From Maratus speciosus (Eukaryota; Arthropoda; Arachnida; Araneae; Salticidae): a stretch of 64,000 nt of DNA. The stretch is from NCBI GenBank assembly GCA_963932465.1, contig OZ010798.1:19452981-19516980 (forward strand). The letters run 5' to 3'. This document shows, piece after piece, positions 11,960 to 23,140 of the stretch. The notes under the pieces are model-generated. The model saw nothing but the letters and a program-made list of their open reading frames with translations. It had not been told where the DNA came from and made no database searches. The translations under genes and the position numbers were made by a program. Position 1 is the stretch's first letter. Each line of letters opens with the position of its first letter.

Positions 11960-12263
11960 TTGCATTGGGTAGCCGAGATCCGTTTCTACATCGCACCCTT
12001 TTCACTTTTTCGATTTTGGTCGCAGATATTTTTTAGAATGACACTCTCATTTTCAGAACCGGTTTTGAAAGTGAAAGTAATTTTATAAAAAATATCTGCG
12101 ACCAAAATAGAAAAAGTAAAAAAGGTTCGATGTAGAGACGGACCTCGGCTATCCAATGCATAAAAGATTATTTAAAAATATCGAAATGCAAACGAGATAT
12201 TAGAAAAATCCCTCCCCATGGGATTAGCATTAGTTCGTGAATGTCTTCACCGGCCGGGACAGG
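11837..12263. mobile_element. Palindromic fold-back MITE
   Basis: A nearly complete palindrome about 427 bp long, from CCTGTCCCTGCCGGCG to CCGGCCGGGACAGG, with its centre near 12060 (AACCGGTT). The left arm carries a long T run (11932-11958) that is shorter and diverged on the right. Inner words (CGCAGATATTTTT, CGATTTTGGTCGC) are shared with the next element. Confidence 0.75.
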
Positions 12264-12366
12264 AGCCATAACATCGAAACCGGTTCGGGTAAAACCAGAT
12301 TACCCGATACAGCACTCTAGCTGAGTGTAAACGAACGAGTTTTCAGCATTCATAATTGAAAGTTAA

Positions 12367-12838
12367 GAGCCTACTTCAGTCAATCGAAAAGACTCGTTCG
12401 CTAATGCTAATCGCCCCACCAGTGGCTGAGAGGTTCTGCTCTCGAAGCTGGTAGACGGGAGGTGCTGGGTTCGAACCCAATCGCGCCCGTCGGCCTAATC
12501 GTTCGGAGTTTTCGTGGTTTTCTTCGAACCTTGGATTTCCAAGCGTTAATACGGGTTAGGTTCCCTTAGAAAGACAACAATTTACTGAAAGAATAATTTT
12601 TGAAAGAATACAATTTTGATTGCAGATTTTTTTACAAGGATGCTTTTACTTTCGAAACCGGTTTCCAAAATGAAAGTGTCCTCATTAAAAAATACCTGTA
12701 AAAAAAATCGAAAAAGTAAACAACGGTCTTTGTACAAATCGATCTCAACTATTCAATTTAAAAAAAAAATCATTTAAAAATATTTCATAATAATATCATT
12801 TAAAAAATTCAAACGAGATGTTTGACTGAAGTAGGCTC
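12367..12838. mobile_element. TTAA-flanked MITE interrupted by a SINE
   Basis: Ends GAGCCTACTTCAGTCAA and its reverse complement, flanked by TTAA at 12363-12366 and 12839-12842. The interior resembles the preceding palindrome (GATTGCAGATTTTT, AACCGGTTT, then AATCGAAAAAGTAAA). A tRNA-derived SINE lies inside. Confidence 0.7.
12413..12575 (+). mobile_element. tRNA-derived SINE, 3'-truncated copy
   Basis: The RNA polymerase III A box TGGCTGAGAGG (12423-12433) and B box GGTTCGAACCC (about 12468-12478) are both intact. The head resembles a Leu/Ser-type tRNA, and the following body matches the longer copy at 23565-23799 until AAAGAC at 12575, where this copy stops. Confidence 0.85.
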
Positions 12839-13424
12839 TTAATTCTTTCCGAATCATTAATTTCATGGAGAGGGAAGTCCTACTAAACTAAACCAACAAC
12901 CTAGCTAACGAGTGCAGCAGCGCATTTCATTTCTGTGGCCTTCGTTCTGCAAGAATTATGACAACGATTCGCTTTTCTTGTCTTTTAATAAAAGTGAAGA
13001 CAGCTGCCCAATTGTTTTTCAACGAATCCAGAAAAACACTTTTCGCTATGATTGTTCGCTTTTCTTGAAAACATATTTTGTTTCTTAAAACGCATCTACA
13101 GTCCGTCTCATAAATATAAAGACACAGATGTTTTTGAAATTACATTTTATTAATTTAGTTAAAAGAAATTAAATTTTATACCTCATATTAAGAACACTGA
13201 AATGAATCTCTTATAGGGGTTTTAATTTAAATAAAATAATTTCGTCTCGAATAATAAAAAAAAATAAGAAATTACGCTGTCTCATAAATATAAAGACAAA
13301 CTTGAAACTGCTTCATATGCAAATTTTTTTCGAATACGCGCGTATAGAATTAATGCGCACGCGCAGAAATACACTTTAACTTACCCAAACGAGCAAAGTT
13401 GTTTGACTTGTTTCAATTGCAAAG

Positions 13425-13893
13425 ATGCCGTGGAACATTGAAATTTCTAAAGATGAAATTTGTAAAATACGTGAATTTAAAGCTAATGGCTTAACAGTTT
13501 GTCAAATATGTAAAAAAACTGGGAGAATCAGAGCTGCACTTTATAAAATTTTATCAAAAACTTACAATTTATATTCGAGAAAACGATCTGGCAGACCGAG
13601 AAAAACTAGTGAAAGACTCGATCGCAAGATCATGCGACTTGTTTCGTCGCAAAAAATGTCACTCCGATAAGTTTCTCAACTAGTTTATGGTATGGTCCCA
13701 AAGCATACAGTACATCGTCGTATAAAAGAAAGAAAAAAAACCTTGTATGCCGACATACGTGCAGATTTTCTGTACTGAAAAAAGAACACAAAGAAGAGGT
13801 TAATCGGGGTTAAAGATCATATGCACTGGAATGACGAATGGATACTAGACATTTTTTCAGATGAAAAGAGATTTAACTTGGATGGCCCAGATG
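13425..13893 (+). pseudogene. Tc1-like transposase, N-terminal half (split gene)
   Basis: Cut-and-paste transposase. The frame opens MPWNIEISKDEICKIREF with a helix-turn-helix (about residues 10-50) and the GRPRKT hook (about residues 56-61) that links the two DNA-binding subdomains in Tc1 proteins. The frame continues past TAA (13668-13670) and TGA (13776-13778) to HWNDEW, then FSDEKRFNLDGPD, where the D of SDE is the first catalytic aspartate. The coding sequence is cut after the first base of a codon at 13893, at the 5-bp target duplication of the Transib insertion. Apart from nonsense codons I see no frameshift. The second half is at 29309-29757. Confidence 0.92.
13889..13893. repeat. Left target-site duplication AGATG of the Transib insertion
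   Basis: AGATG here and at 29304-29308 directly flank the inverted ends CACAGTG...CACTGTG. Five base pairs is the duplication length of the Transib/RAG superfamily. Confidence 0.9.
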
Positions 13894-13929
13894 CACAGTG
13901 TGGTATTTAGCCCCAAAACCTGGCCAAAA
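13894..13929 (+). repeat. Left terminal inverted repeat of the Transib element
   Basis: 36 bp, identical to the reverse complement of 29268-29303. It begins with the heptamer CACAGTG; CCCAAAACC (13912-13920) follows after 11 nt, matching the RAG nonamer consensus ACAAAAACC at 7 of 9 positions. Confidence 0.92.
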
Positions 13930-14023
13930 TTATTCTTTTCCTCTAACAGCTACAGATCTGCGTTTTTATTTGAATTATGGAGTAAAAATGGTAAAACAAA
14001 GTCTTATTTATAAATCAAAACAT

Positions 14024-16149
14024 TTATTCATCAATTTCATCACTATTACTGTTATCAAGAATATTAACATTTGTGATATCACTTTCTGATAACAAATTTA
14101 AAACTTCAGAAGATAAGGGCTTTCTTTTCTTGCTTGCGTTGCATCTCATGCCCGTTATTAGGGGGTCAGAAGTTAAAAGAAGCCTATTCAGGACATCCAT
14201 ATTGCAGACCACGCGCGAAAACTTTCTTGTATAGATTAATCTGAACGACCTAATATGTTTATTGCGAGCTTCTGCAGCCTCTTCACTTAGTTGACCTATT
14301 GGCAGAATAGCTTCTTTTATGACATCTGCTCCATGACAAAGTACCTTGTTCATTGCAGGGGACATGGGATAAAAACCATATAGCGTCACATACATTTCAG
14401 CAGTTTTTTGGCAATATTTTTCAAATTCATCTGTATTAATTTTATATTCGCAACACAATATATCTAATATCACTTTTAGTCGATATGTCAAAATCTTATC
14501 GACTCCGGTTATTGCTGCCGATATTTCATATTCTTCAAAAAACCTTCTGCTGGTATTTCCATCGTTCGTATTCCCAAAATTTGCTTTGGGAATATCCACT
14601 AAGAGCCCGAGTTGTTGTTTGAAATTATCCTGATTTTCTCTTTTTTTATTTTCTACCGCTTGTTTCTCCTCTAAAGAAAGGCGGGGGTCCCATTTTCTTA
14701 CAGGTAATCTACATGCTACGTGTAATATACTCTCGAAAAATCGTATACGAGCATGTAGCAAGGAAAGCCCGAAACTTAAATTTTCTTTCTTACACTCCCT
14801 CTTCTTTTATAAGTCATTAAACTCAGATGAAGTAGCATCGCATATGTAGCACCTCATCGTAAATTTCGTGTGTGTTGCGGCATTGCATACTTTTCCATCC
14901 ACCATGGTGAATAACATTCTATGTCTTATGACACATCGTCAATTTCTGTGCTGTTAAGTTCTGTGATTTGTGATTTGATATCTTTCATTTCTTCTTTTGT
15001 AACGCCATTTGTTTCCTTGATGAATCGAATTCTTATAGGTCGACAGTAGCGAGGTGATGATGGTGTTGGGTTTTGCCAGAGAATTTTCTTTTCGGGGCTG
15101 TAAAGTAACTGAAGAGGAACCACAGAACTTTGAAAAATATTGGAGTCAGAATCGACTTCATTTTCAAATTTCATTTTATATTGCATCTGCTGTAACCCGT
15201 CACAACCCCACTTACTTATTAAAATTAAAGAACGTTTTTCGTCATCACTCAAAGGTTCTACAACTTCTCTTAGATGTAAAATCAGTCGCGTTGCGGTATG
15301 ATTCATCAACTTTTGCACTTTTACTTCGCCACACGTCTCTGTCACCCTGTGAATTTCTGGACAGCATTCTTTTTTACCCTTTGAAGAACAGAATAGCACT
15401 GAAAAAATCTTTTATTCGTTTCTCGTATTCTCTCATATTGGGCTTTAGTAAGTCCTGCTTCTGTATATATGGACAAAGCATGTAAAGGTGATAACTGGCG
15501 AGGTTGCTCTTCTTCTTCACGACTTTTTTTTCATGGCCTTTACATATTTTTTTGCTCTTCGGGGACTTTTTGTAAGATCTTTTACGATATTGGAAGCATC
15601 TATTTTGCCTGATTCCCGCAATTTCATTTGGGTAGCGTAGGTCAATACTTCCACGTCTTTTGATCGAAGGTCTTTGATTTTGCGAAGTTTGCTTCTTTCA
15701 CTTGATTCTACAAAAGATTTTTGAGGACGACCGGGATTGACTCCTGCAACAATAACAATTACTTACTAAATATATTTCTAATAATAAAAACAAGTTTCAT
15801 TTCACTGCACAGAAAACAAAATATAAGCAAAAAACGAAGCACACAATAATAATAAAGTAAAGAAATGGTTTGCATCTGTTGTGTTTCACGTACCTGCAGT
15901 TGGCAGCAATATAGTGCCGTTTAACCATTCGACATTGTTTTCTTCGAATCTTGACCTTGTTTTATGAGCAGCTAACCATTTTTGCTTGAACTGGTTTTTA
16001 ATAACAGAGAGCTTTTGCTTCTTCTCAGCTATCCTTGGATCACCTTCAGAATAACTTCGTAATAAATCTTCCTCCATAAATTTAAGCTTTCCATCAAATG
16101 TTGACTCATTTGAGTATTTCATGATGGCATACAACTCATTTCGAGTCAT
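14024..16149 (-). pseudogene. Transib (RAG1-like) transposase with one intron, decayed
   Basis: DDE transposase of the family from which RAG1 descends. Exon 1 starts at ATG 16149 (MTRNELYAIMKY) and ends at 15894. A 150-nt GT-AG intron follows (15744-15893), and exon 2 resumes in frame with GRPQKSF and RSKLRKIKDLR, a conserved N-terminal motif. Further on are WGCDG (first catalytic D, 15199-15201), NPTPSSPRYCRPIRI, MVDGKVCNA (second D, 14897-14899), the RCYIC zinc motif, FGNTNDGNTSRRFF and LSEEAAEARNK (catalytic E, about 14279-14284), which aligns with ASEGNESGNK of RAG1. Damage: frameshifts at an 8-T run (15534-15541), at a 6-T run (15370-15375) and near 14930, plus a TAA at 14807-14809. The stop is at 14024-14026. 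Two of the frameshifts sit in homopolymers, so sequencing error is possible for those. Confidence 0.93.
15744..15893 (-). other. Intron of the Transib transposase gene
   Basis: On the minus strand, exon sequence ACTGCAG is followed by GTACGTG, and the intron ends TTATTGTTGCAG before GAGTCAATCCC. Joining 15894 to 15743 keeps the frame through the conserved block GRPQKSF (a phase-1 intron). Confidence 0.85.
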
Positions 16150-16191
16150 AGACCTCAATTCAAAAGGCCCTGCCCAGATAGCAATTTTAAT

Positions 16192-16544
16192 TTGCAGAAA
16201 ATTTTCAGCAATCTTACTTTGCAAAGTTGCAAAGTTGCAGCAAGCTCAGCATGACAAGCCAGAAAGTTCATAACAAGACTGCAACAAGATTATGCAAACT
16301 CCGAAGTCACCATACTTTGAACTTGCAGCTAACTTGTCGTGCAAGTTGCAGTCTTGTTCTTCAAATTGACTGCAGACTCATAGCAAACTAGTAATATTGC
16401 CATGCAAATGCATTGTAAACTTGCAATCTAGCCATGATACACTATCTGCAAATGCATTGCAAACTTGGATTCTTGTCATGTCAAGCTATCTGAAAGTATG
16501 CTGTAATTTCATAGCAATGTTGTTAATTCTCTGAATTTTACGTG
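16192..16544. repeat. Dispersed CTTGCA-rich repeat upstream of the transposase
   Basis: The first 160 bp match 5970-6150. The rest is rich in CTTGCA and GCAAATGCATTG words. It starts about 40 bp upstream of the Transib start codon, so the original promoter has probably been displaced toward the right end of the element. Confidence 0.55.
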
Positions 16545-17998
16545 TAGTACAGGTAAAATAAGATTTTTTGAGACAAGTGATGGCCATTCACCAAAACTTG
16601 AGAAGAGCTTCGTTTTGATATTCGAAATGAAGATCCGATGAGTGCTAAAAAATAAAGTTGTTGTACCCTGTTTTGGGGACAAAAGACGGAGGCATTTTTA
16701 GCTCAGGGAGGAGGGGGGGGACTCAAAAAGTTTTATGTAGGTGAAGTAGAACATTGTTTATTATGTAATATATAATTCCGAATCAAATAAAATAATCTGC
16801 AAGTCGATACGATCATTTCTTACAAAGTTAAGTAGGTTTTATGAATACTAAGTCGAAAATTATACTTGTGCAGGTAAAATAGGTTTTTACAGTAATAACT
16901 GATTCCTATTCAGGGAAATTTGAGAAAAACATCGTTTTGGCACTATAAATTAAGATACGTTGAGTCCCCAAAAATTAATGTTGTTTATCATATTTTGGAG
17001 GCAAAAGTTTAACACGAAAGGCGGGGGGGGGGGAGGACAGAATTCAATATTTTTTAAATAGGTCAAGTGGGATATAGTTTCATATGTATCTTTTAATTCT
17101 GATTCGAATAAAACCATCCGGAAGTCGATACGATCATTTGTGAGACAGTTACAGCAGGTTTTATGAATACAAAGTGGAAAATTATACTTTATTTTTTAGC
17201 ATAGTTTTGTCAAATTTATTTTATGTTCAAAACATGTTCTTTATATCATATTAAATCATTAAGTTTAATCATTAGAATATCAAAATCCTTTAAATGTCTT
17301 CAAAATAGCAATAATCAAAATCAGAATCATTTGAGTTTACTCCAAAGCCATTTAAGTTGCCAAAATCCACTTATATCCTGCCTTAACTTTGTAATGAATA
17401 ATCGTATCGGCTTGCGTACGGTGTCATTTGATTCAGAATTAAAAACATCATAACAAACGGTACCCCATTTGACCTATTTAAAATAATTTCAGTTCTTCTA
17501 CCTTACAGAGTTAAAGCGCCCCCCCCCCAAAAAAAAAACTACTTCACTTTTTGGGAACTTATTGGATCTTCATTTCTAGTGTCAAAATGAAGTTCTTACC
17601 AAATTTTCGTGAATGGCCATCAGTTGCTGCTGTAAAAACCTATTTTACCCGCAGTAAAGTATAATTTTCGACTTCGGATTCATGAAGCCTGCCGTAACTA
17701 TGTAGCAAAAGATCGTATCGACTTGCGGATGGTATCATTCGATAAAAAAAAAAAAAAAAAAAAATACATAATAAACGATAACCCTCTGTTGACCTACTTA
17801 AATTTTTTTTAGCTTTGCCCTTCCCTTCCCCGAGTTAAAAATGCTTCCCAAAACATGGTTAAGTAACTTTATTTTAGGGGGGATTCAAGGATCTTCATTT
17901 TTTTGTGTAAAAACGAAGTTCTTCCCAAATTTTGGTGAATGGCCATCAATTGTCATATATGACTCACTTATTGGTATATATATTTTACCTGTATACTA
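16545..17998. mobile_element. Fold-back element whose arms are tandem repeats
   Basis: Ends TAGTACAGGTAAAATA and TATTTTACCTGTATACTA are inverted. Each arm consists of two direct units: about 16550-16870 and 16871-17190 on the left, and inverted copies at about 17400-17650 and 17652-17990 on the right, around a unique centre (17200-17400). Every unit holds a GGTAAAATA start, a GATGGCCATTCACC-like or diverged block, a G/C homopolymer, and AGTCGATACGATC. Tandemly built arms resemble Foldback/Galileo-type elements. No transposase frame. Confidence 0.7.
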
Positions 17999-18086
17999 AT
18001 AGTCGTACTTTTCAGGGTTGTGCGTGTTTTGTGCAAGATTCCGCATAATCGGAGGCTTGTCAGATGCTAAACATTTTTATGCTATA

Positions 18087-18954
18087 CAGGGTGTATCTAA
18101 ACTCTTGGGCAAAACTTTAAGGGGTGATAGCGCACATCAAGACAAACAATATTAAATAGGAAACTGAGGGTCCCAAACGTCTTCCGAATGAGATAGGCGC
18201 CATTAAAGTTTAGGGTCTAAAATTTCAAATGATTATAAAAAACGGAAAAATTGGTCGATTCGTTTGCGGTTTTCGCTGAAACTATTCTTTATGTCAGTAT
18301 TTTCTTGAAAACGAATTTTAAAGGTAAAGTTCAAAAAATTCCGATAGAGGCGCTTTAGACTTTGGAGTAACGAACAACTATTTTTTACCGTTATTTTTTT
18401 TTATTTCATTAAATACTTTTAAAAGCTTATACTTAAACTTAAATTTTGAGCTCAAAATCTGAATTGTTGGGATTGGTTAAGTAGCGCAAACTGAACTGTG
18501 TTCAGGAATTGAAATTTGAACCCCCCCCCCCCCCTCTGAACACAGTTCAGTTTCCGCTACTTAACCACTCCCAACGATTCAGATTTTGAACTCAAAATTT
18601 AAGTTTAAGTCTAAACTTTTGAAAGCATTTAATGAAATACAAAAAATAACGGTAAAAAATAGTTGTTCGTTACTCCAAAGTCTAAAGCACCCTATATCAG
18701 CATTTTTTGAACTTTACCTTTAAAATTTATTTTCAAGAAAATACTGACATAAAAAATAGTTTTAGCGAAAACCGCAAACGAATCGACAAATTTTTCCGTT
18801 TTTTATAATCTTTTGAAAATTTGGACTCTAAACTTTAATGGCGCCTATCTCCTTCGGAAGACGTTTGGGACCCTTAGTTTCCTATTTAATATTGTTTGTC
18901 TTGATGTATACTATCACCCCTTAAAGTTTTGCCCAAGAGTTTAGATACACCCTG
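18087..18954. mobile_element. Fold-back MITE with about 425-bp arms, CAGGGTGTATC ends
   Basis: An almost perfect palindrome from CAGGGTGTATCTAAACTC to its reverse complement, flanked by TA (18085-18086, 18955-18956), with a C-rich loop at about 18520-18536. It shares the CAGGGTGT end and TA target with 9853-10283. The arms are very similar to each other. Confidence 0.8.
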
Positions 18955-18956
18955 TA

Positions 18957-20062
18957 TAGACTGAGTAGACAAGGACTTATAGTTTAAAGTAGATCCGAAA
19001 GCAATTCTAATTTCTTGTACAACTAGCTGCCCCTGGCGACCCGTTTGGTTTTCCTTAAAATGTATAGTATCATTGTATCATGCTTTTTTTATTATTCATA
19101 ATTTAATTTACTTGCTCAAGTCTTCGCCAAATCAGAAGATTCTGATAGATAAATCAAGAACTCTGTACTTTTATGTCAGCAGGGTGTAGGTGATAATGGC
19201 CAAATATCCAAAATCCCATTGCATTATTTTTATTGCATTAATTTCATTTAAAATATAACCTTTCATTCATTTTTCTTAAAATGCATAACTAATTTAAAAC
19301 AGAAAAATTTTAAATCCAAGACTTTCACTTATTTCAAAAGAATTAATAAAAAAAACCCTGATAAATAACATAAACCAAGACATTTAATTTTAACATTAAA
19401 GCATTGTTTTAAGTTATCACGTGAAAAATAAAAAATGCTATTTGCGAGATTTGCACCTGGTTAACATAAAAGTACCAAGAACTCTTTGCGATCATGGCAA
19501 CATTTCATATATTTTTTGTTGTTACGTATTTCATCTTTCTTTACAAATACAATCACTTAGGGATTTATGCTTCATGTCCATTTGCTTATCAATTGCAATA
19601 TGTTCGATAACGCAGATTTTTAAACCTATTATCTTCCGTAATCGGGTCAATGGCCTATTGGCGTGCTTTAGCTAATAAGATTTGGTGCAATGGAATGTTT
19701 TTTGTGAAAATCCTTTAATGATAGCTACATTTAAATTAAGCTATATTGTTGCTGATATTCTTTTTGTTACACTTTAATCTTGGCAGTAGACTCGATTACG
19801 GAAGATTAGGTAATCAAATATCTTAGCTGAAATTCATCAATCTGATTTTATGTACTTAACAAATGCATATCAAATTACTGTTTTGAATGCATTTGGTCAA
19901 TAAGAATGGTAAGTGTGTTCGGCAATTAACAATCATCATTTTGCATGATCTATCTTCTCGAGATGGATAACAAATAAATAGAAAATGAGTTGATCATTCG
20001 TTTTAAAATTTTATTAATTAACGATTTTTACAGGTGCTGGATTAATTTGCATTTAACTTATA
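18957..20062. other. Non-coding interior of the Transib unit
   Basis: AT-rich, with no recognisable gene. The 84-codon frame at 19421-19675 has no family signature. No repeat matched elsewhere in the window. Confidence 0.5.
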
Positions 20063-20066
20063 TTAA

Positions 20067-20271
20067 CCCTTTGAGGCGCGGTGGGATATAATTTATCTCA
20101 CCTATGATTAATGAGGATTTGCACCAGAAAAAAAAATTATTAAATTTTACTTTTCTAACTTTGGTGGGAAAAAGTCGTAAACTTGCTTTTCCTTATTTGG
20201 CAATAAATCTTTTTGCGGATTCCGGCGTGAATCCGACATTTCAAAAACACAATTGCTTGCCCCTCAAAGGG
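20067..20271. mobile_element. 205-bp piggyBac-type MITE
   Basis: Ends CCCTTTGAGG and CCTCAAAGGG, flanked on both sides by TTAA (20063-20066, 20272-20275). CCCTTT-type ends with a TTAA target are typical of piggyBac. No coding potential. Confidence 0.85.
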
Positions 20272-20275
20272 TTAA

Positions 20276-20963
20276 GGAATGATCGGTTATTTTTGAGTTA
20301 GCCGGGAAAAGTGATAAATCCCCAAATATTGTTTCCCTTACCATCATTCATATCGCATTCATTTTATTTAAAACACACAACTTTCATTTCAAATACATTC
20401 CTTTAAAAAAAAGATGTATCATAAACTTAAAATACATTGTTTTTGACTTGCCTTAATTAAAACACAAAATAAAAAATAACAGAAACAAACATTTTATCTC
20501 AGAATCAAAGAATTGTTTCTTATTTACGCCCTCGAAAAATATGCAAAAAAAAAAAAAAAAAAATGCTAGCAGGTTTGATTTTCTAAACAAACTTATACAT
20601 ATTATTTATTGCTTGTCATTAAGAAAAATTCATGGAACTCATTCCTTTCTGAAATAAATTTCATAAATAGCTATCAATATACAAACTTTTATTGGACACA
20701 CCACACAAACGTTTCTCTAATAATTTGCATACATTAATATTAAATGTCTTTAAAGGCAAGTAAGAAAACTGTAATAAATTTAAAAAGGCAAAAGAACATC
20801 TTAAGATAATTAGAAAATTAAACTAAAAATAGGATAATTGAATTTGCAAACTTAATAGCCATGTATTTCATCAAATAAAACTTATTTACGGATTTAGTAA
20901 GATATTACTTTTTTTACTGTAACATAAATAAATGTTTATTAGAAATATCACACATTCTGGATA
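20276..20963. other. AT-rich non-coding DNA
   Basis: No gene or repeat recognised apart from an A run near 20547-20564. Confidence 0.5.
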
Positions 20964-20967
20964 TTAA

Positions 20968-21265
20968 CTTTTAACTGATGTCCCAGAAATTATCACATAA
21001 TTAGTGTGAAGCGGTCTGTGAGACCGCTGCAACGAAAGATGAATAAAAGGCACGACTAATTCATAGTATGGTGTTTTTGTACTAAACTTTTTGCACAGAA
21101 GTGTTATAATTAAAATTCACCTATTCAAAAGTCTCTGGTGATAGTACAAAAGTTCCAAACGGAACAAAATTTCGATAGTGTTTGTAGTTAAACTGAAAAT
21201 TGGAAGTTAAACTGCAAAAATTGAAAAAAGCCGCGGTCTGAGAGACCGGTAACATCAGTTAAAGG
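20968..21265. mobile_element. TTAA-type MITE with GGTCTGTGAGACC hairpins
   Basis: Ends CTTTTAACTGATGT and ACATCAGTTAAAGG, with TTAA on the left (20964-20967) and TTAT on the right. Each end carries a strong subterminal hairpin, GCGGTCTGTGAGACCGC (21011-21027) and GCGGTCTGAGAGACCG (about 21233-21248). Relatives lie at 23940-24020 and 24023-24326. Confidence 0.7.
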
Positions 21266-21269
21266 TTAT

Positions 21270-22094
21270 CAGTGCATTTCAAAATTTTTTTTCTTTTTAT
21301 TCTAAGATTTTTTTAATGATACAACAGAAAAATACAATTTAAAGGTTTTTCTGGAAATAAGCATGCTTGCCTGTTTATTGATGAACAATTAGCTAATTTT
21401 ATCAAAGATAATATAATTTATATGTTTTTGCAGCCAAAATGTAATATATATATAAATTATTTGAAAAGCTTCAAAAATTTAAAAAAGACAAAGTTGTAAT
21501 AAAACAATACTACTTATAAAATAGTTACAAAGTTTATTTTTACACAAATACAAATAACAGTTTATAAATAACAGTTTATAAATAACAGTATTATAAAGCA
21601 TTATTTTCTACATATTTTGAGTTAAGAGATTGTTCCCTAAACAAAACACACAAAAAATAATTGAAAAAATAAATATTTAAATATATTTAACACTTTCCTG
21701 CTCTCCTCCCCCACCTGCGTCTGTTGCATCATGCAAATTTTCCACATTCTAATCCATGTTTTTTAATGTCTCTGCATCTGAGGAAAAAAAAAAGAATAAA
21801 TTTTAAAAAATCACAGGTTTATTTTTTACAGCTTTCAAGAATTCTGTCTACAGTTAGTTTTTAAGGTGATCATAAACTACAACTTCTCAGTTAACAAAAC
21901 TACCTTGATGTTAAGGGTGGAATTGCCGGGAGGTAATAAAACTTAATAGAAACAATTAAATCGATTTTGCCGAGCGACAAGCCTTATCTTTCAGACTGAA
22001 CTTTCAGGTAAACCAGACTCGACAGTAATATGGGTTACGCTTCTGGCAAATTACACAATACATAAGAATAAAGATGACTAAACAAAGACATAAT
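21270..22094. other. AT-rich non-coding DNA
   Basis: No gene seen. A 15-bp unit (AATAACAGTTTATA) is repeated about three times near 21552-21590. Confidence 0.5.
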
Positions 22095-22190
22095 TAGGAT
22101 AAACAATTTATTTACTATATTGTTTAGACCCGAGAAGAACATATTAAGATAATTCATTTAGTTGGTTTGACATTTAATGTAAAATTTTTA
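22095..22190 (+). repeat. Fragment of the 2724-3662 fold-back family
   Basis: Matches the left arm of that element in order: TTTATTTACTATATTGTTTA, GAGAAGA, ATATTAAGATA, ACATTTAATGTAAAATTTTT, with substitutions. Confidence 0.65.
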
Positions 22191-22599
22191 TCCCATGCGT
22201 TATCCCGTAAGAATGAACGTATCGAAATTAAACGTAAAGTTTAATTAAACTTTTAAATATTCAACCATTTAAAATAATTTTACTTCTTAAAATATTTGTT
22301 TTTTCCAAGAGCAAACAAGATAAACTAGTAGAAATCAGAACATTCTTTAGTATAAAGTTTTAAATTCTTTAAGCAGTCATCAAAGCATTACCAGCGCCTT
22401 TATTAAATATTTGCGAAAACGATTATGATTCCGCGTCGATAGGTACATCGAGCATCCGTCAACACCTCCACTGAGCACCTGCCAAGTAAAGTCAGTGTGT
22501 AACGAAAAAATACGATTTTCTCAAAAGTATGTGACTATGATAATCGCCATAGTTTTCCTGTATGGCTTAAATAAACTTCTAGTACTATTTTTTCCATAA
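22191..22599. other. Non-coding spacer
   Basis: No gene or repeat recognised. Confidence 0.4.
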
Positions 22600-22960
22600 T
22601 TTTATTTACAGTAGATTTGGTAATAGAAGGAGGTGGGAGGGGGGACACATTTTTCCAGTACATTTTCGACTATATCTCTGAAAATGTAATATCTAAAATT
22701 ACAACAAATATACTATTGGTTTCCGTATTACAAGATCTTTCGAACGATACCCCACACACTACATACACAAAAGAAAATAAAAATAAGTAGCTTATTTCCC
22801 TAATTTTTTTTCTAAAAATACTTGCGAATCGCTAATAACCAATAAGTATGTTGGTCAATAACCTTATAACTCTGGCAAGTTTGAAATTTTCATGTTCCGT
22901 AGTATTGACTATGACAGACGGACAGAGAGACACACAAGTGATGTTTACAATTCTTCAGTT
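22600..22960 (-). repeat. Inverted, diverged copy of the 38520-39110 repeat
   Basis: The reverse complement carries the same ordered words as 38520-39110: a GTCTCTCTGTCCGTCTGTC block, then GGTCAATA, AAATTAGGGAAATAAG, and a GGTATCGTTCGAAAG block. Both copies include a long C or G run. Confidence 0.55.
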
Positions 22961-22984
22961 TTTACATTTTAAGTGCGGAAGCCA

Positions 22985-23140
22985 AAAAATTTAACTAAAA
23001 TCAAAACTAGTTTATCTAGTCAGTTAGTCTAATTTATCTAGTAAAATTTCATCAGTTTAATCTAATTTATCTCGTCAAATTAGTACAACCTAATTTATCA
23101 ACTTTAATCTAGTAAGAGAGACAAACTAAACATTAACTAG
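22985..23140 (+). repeat. Imperfect CTAATTTATCTAGT repeats
   Basis: TCTAATTTATCTAGT-like words are repeated about six times with variation. Low-complexity satellite-like stretch. Confidence 0.5.

Noticed and set aside
12413..12490. A functional tRNA-Leu/Ser gene
   Set aside because: The head is tRNA-like, but the unit continues into a shared SINE body and recurs at 23565.
14926..15399. Stand-alone small gene
   Set aside because: It is an internal part of the Transib transposase (WGCDG to PIRIRF) isolated by frameshifts.
15054..15485. 143-codon plus-strand frame
   Set aside because: Antisense shadow of the Transib transposase, with no family signature of its own.
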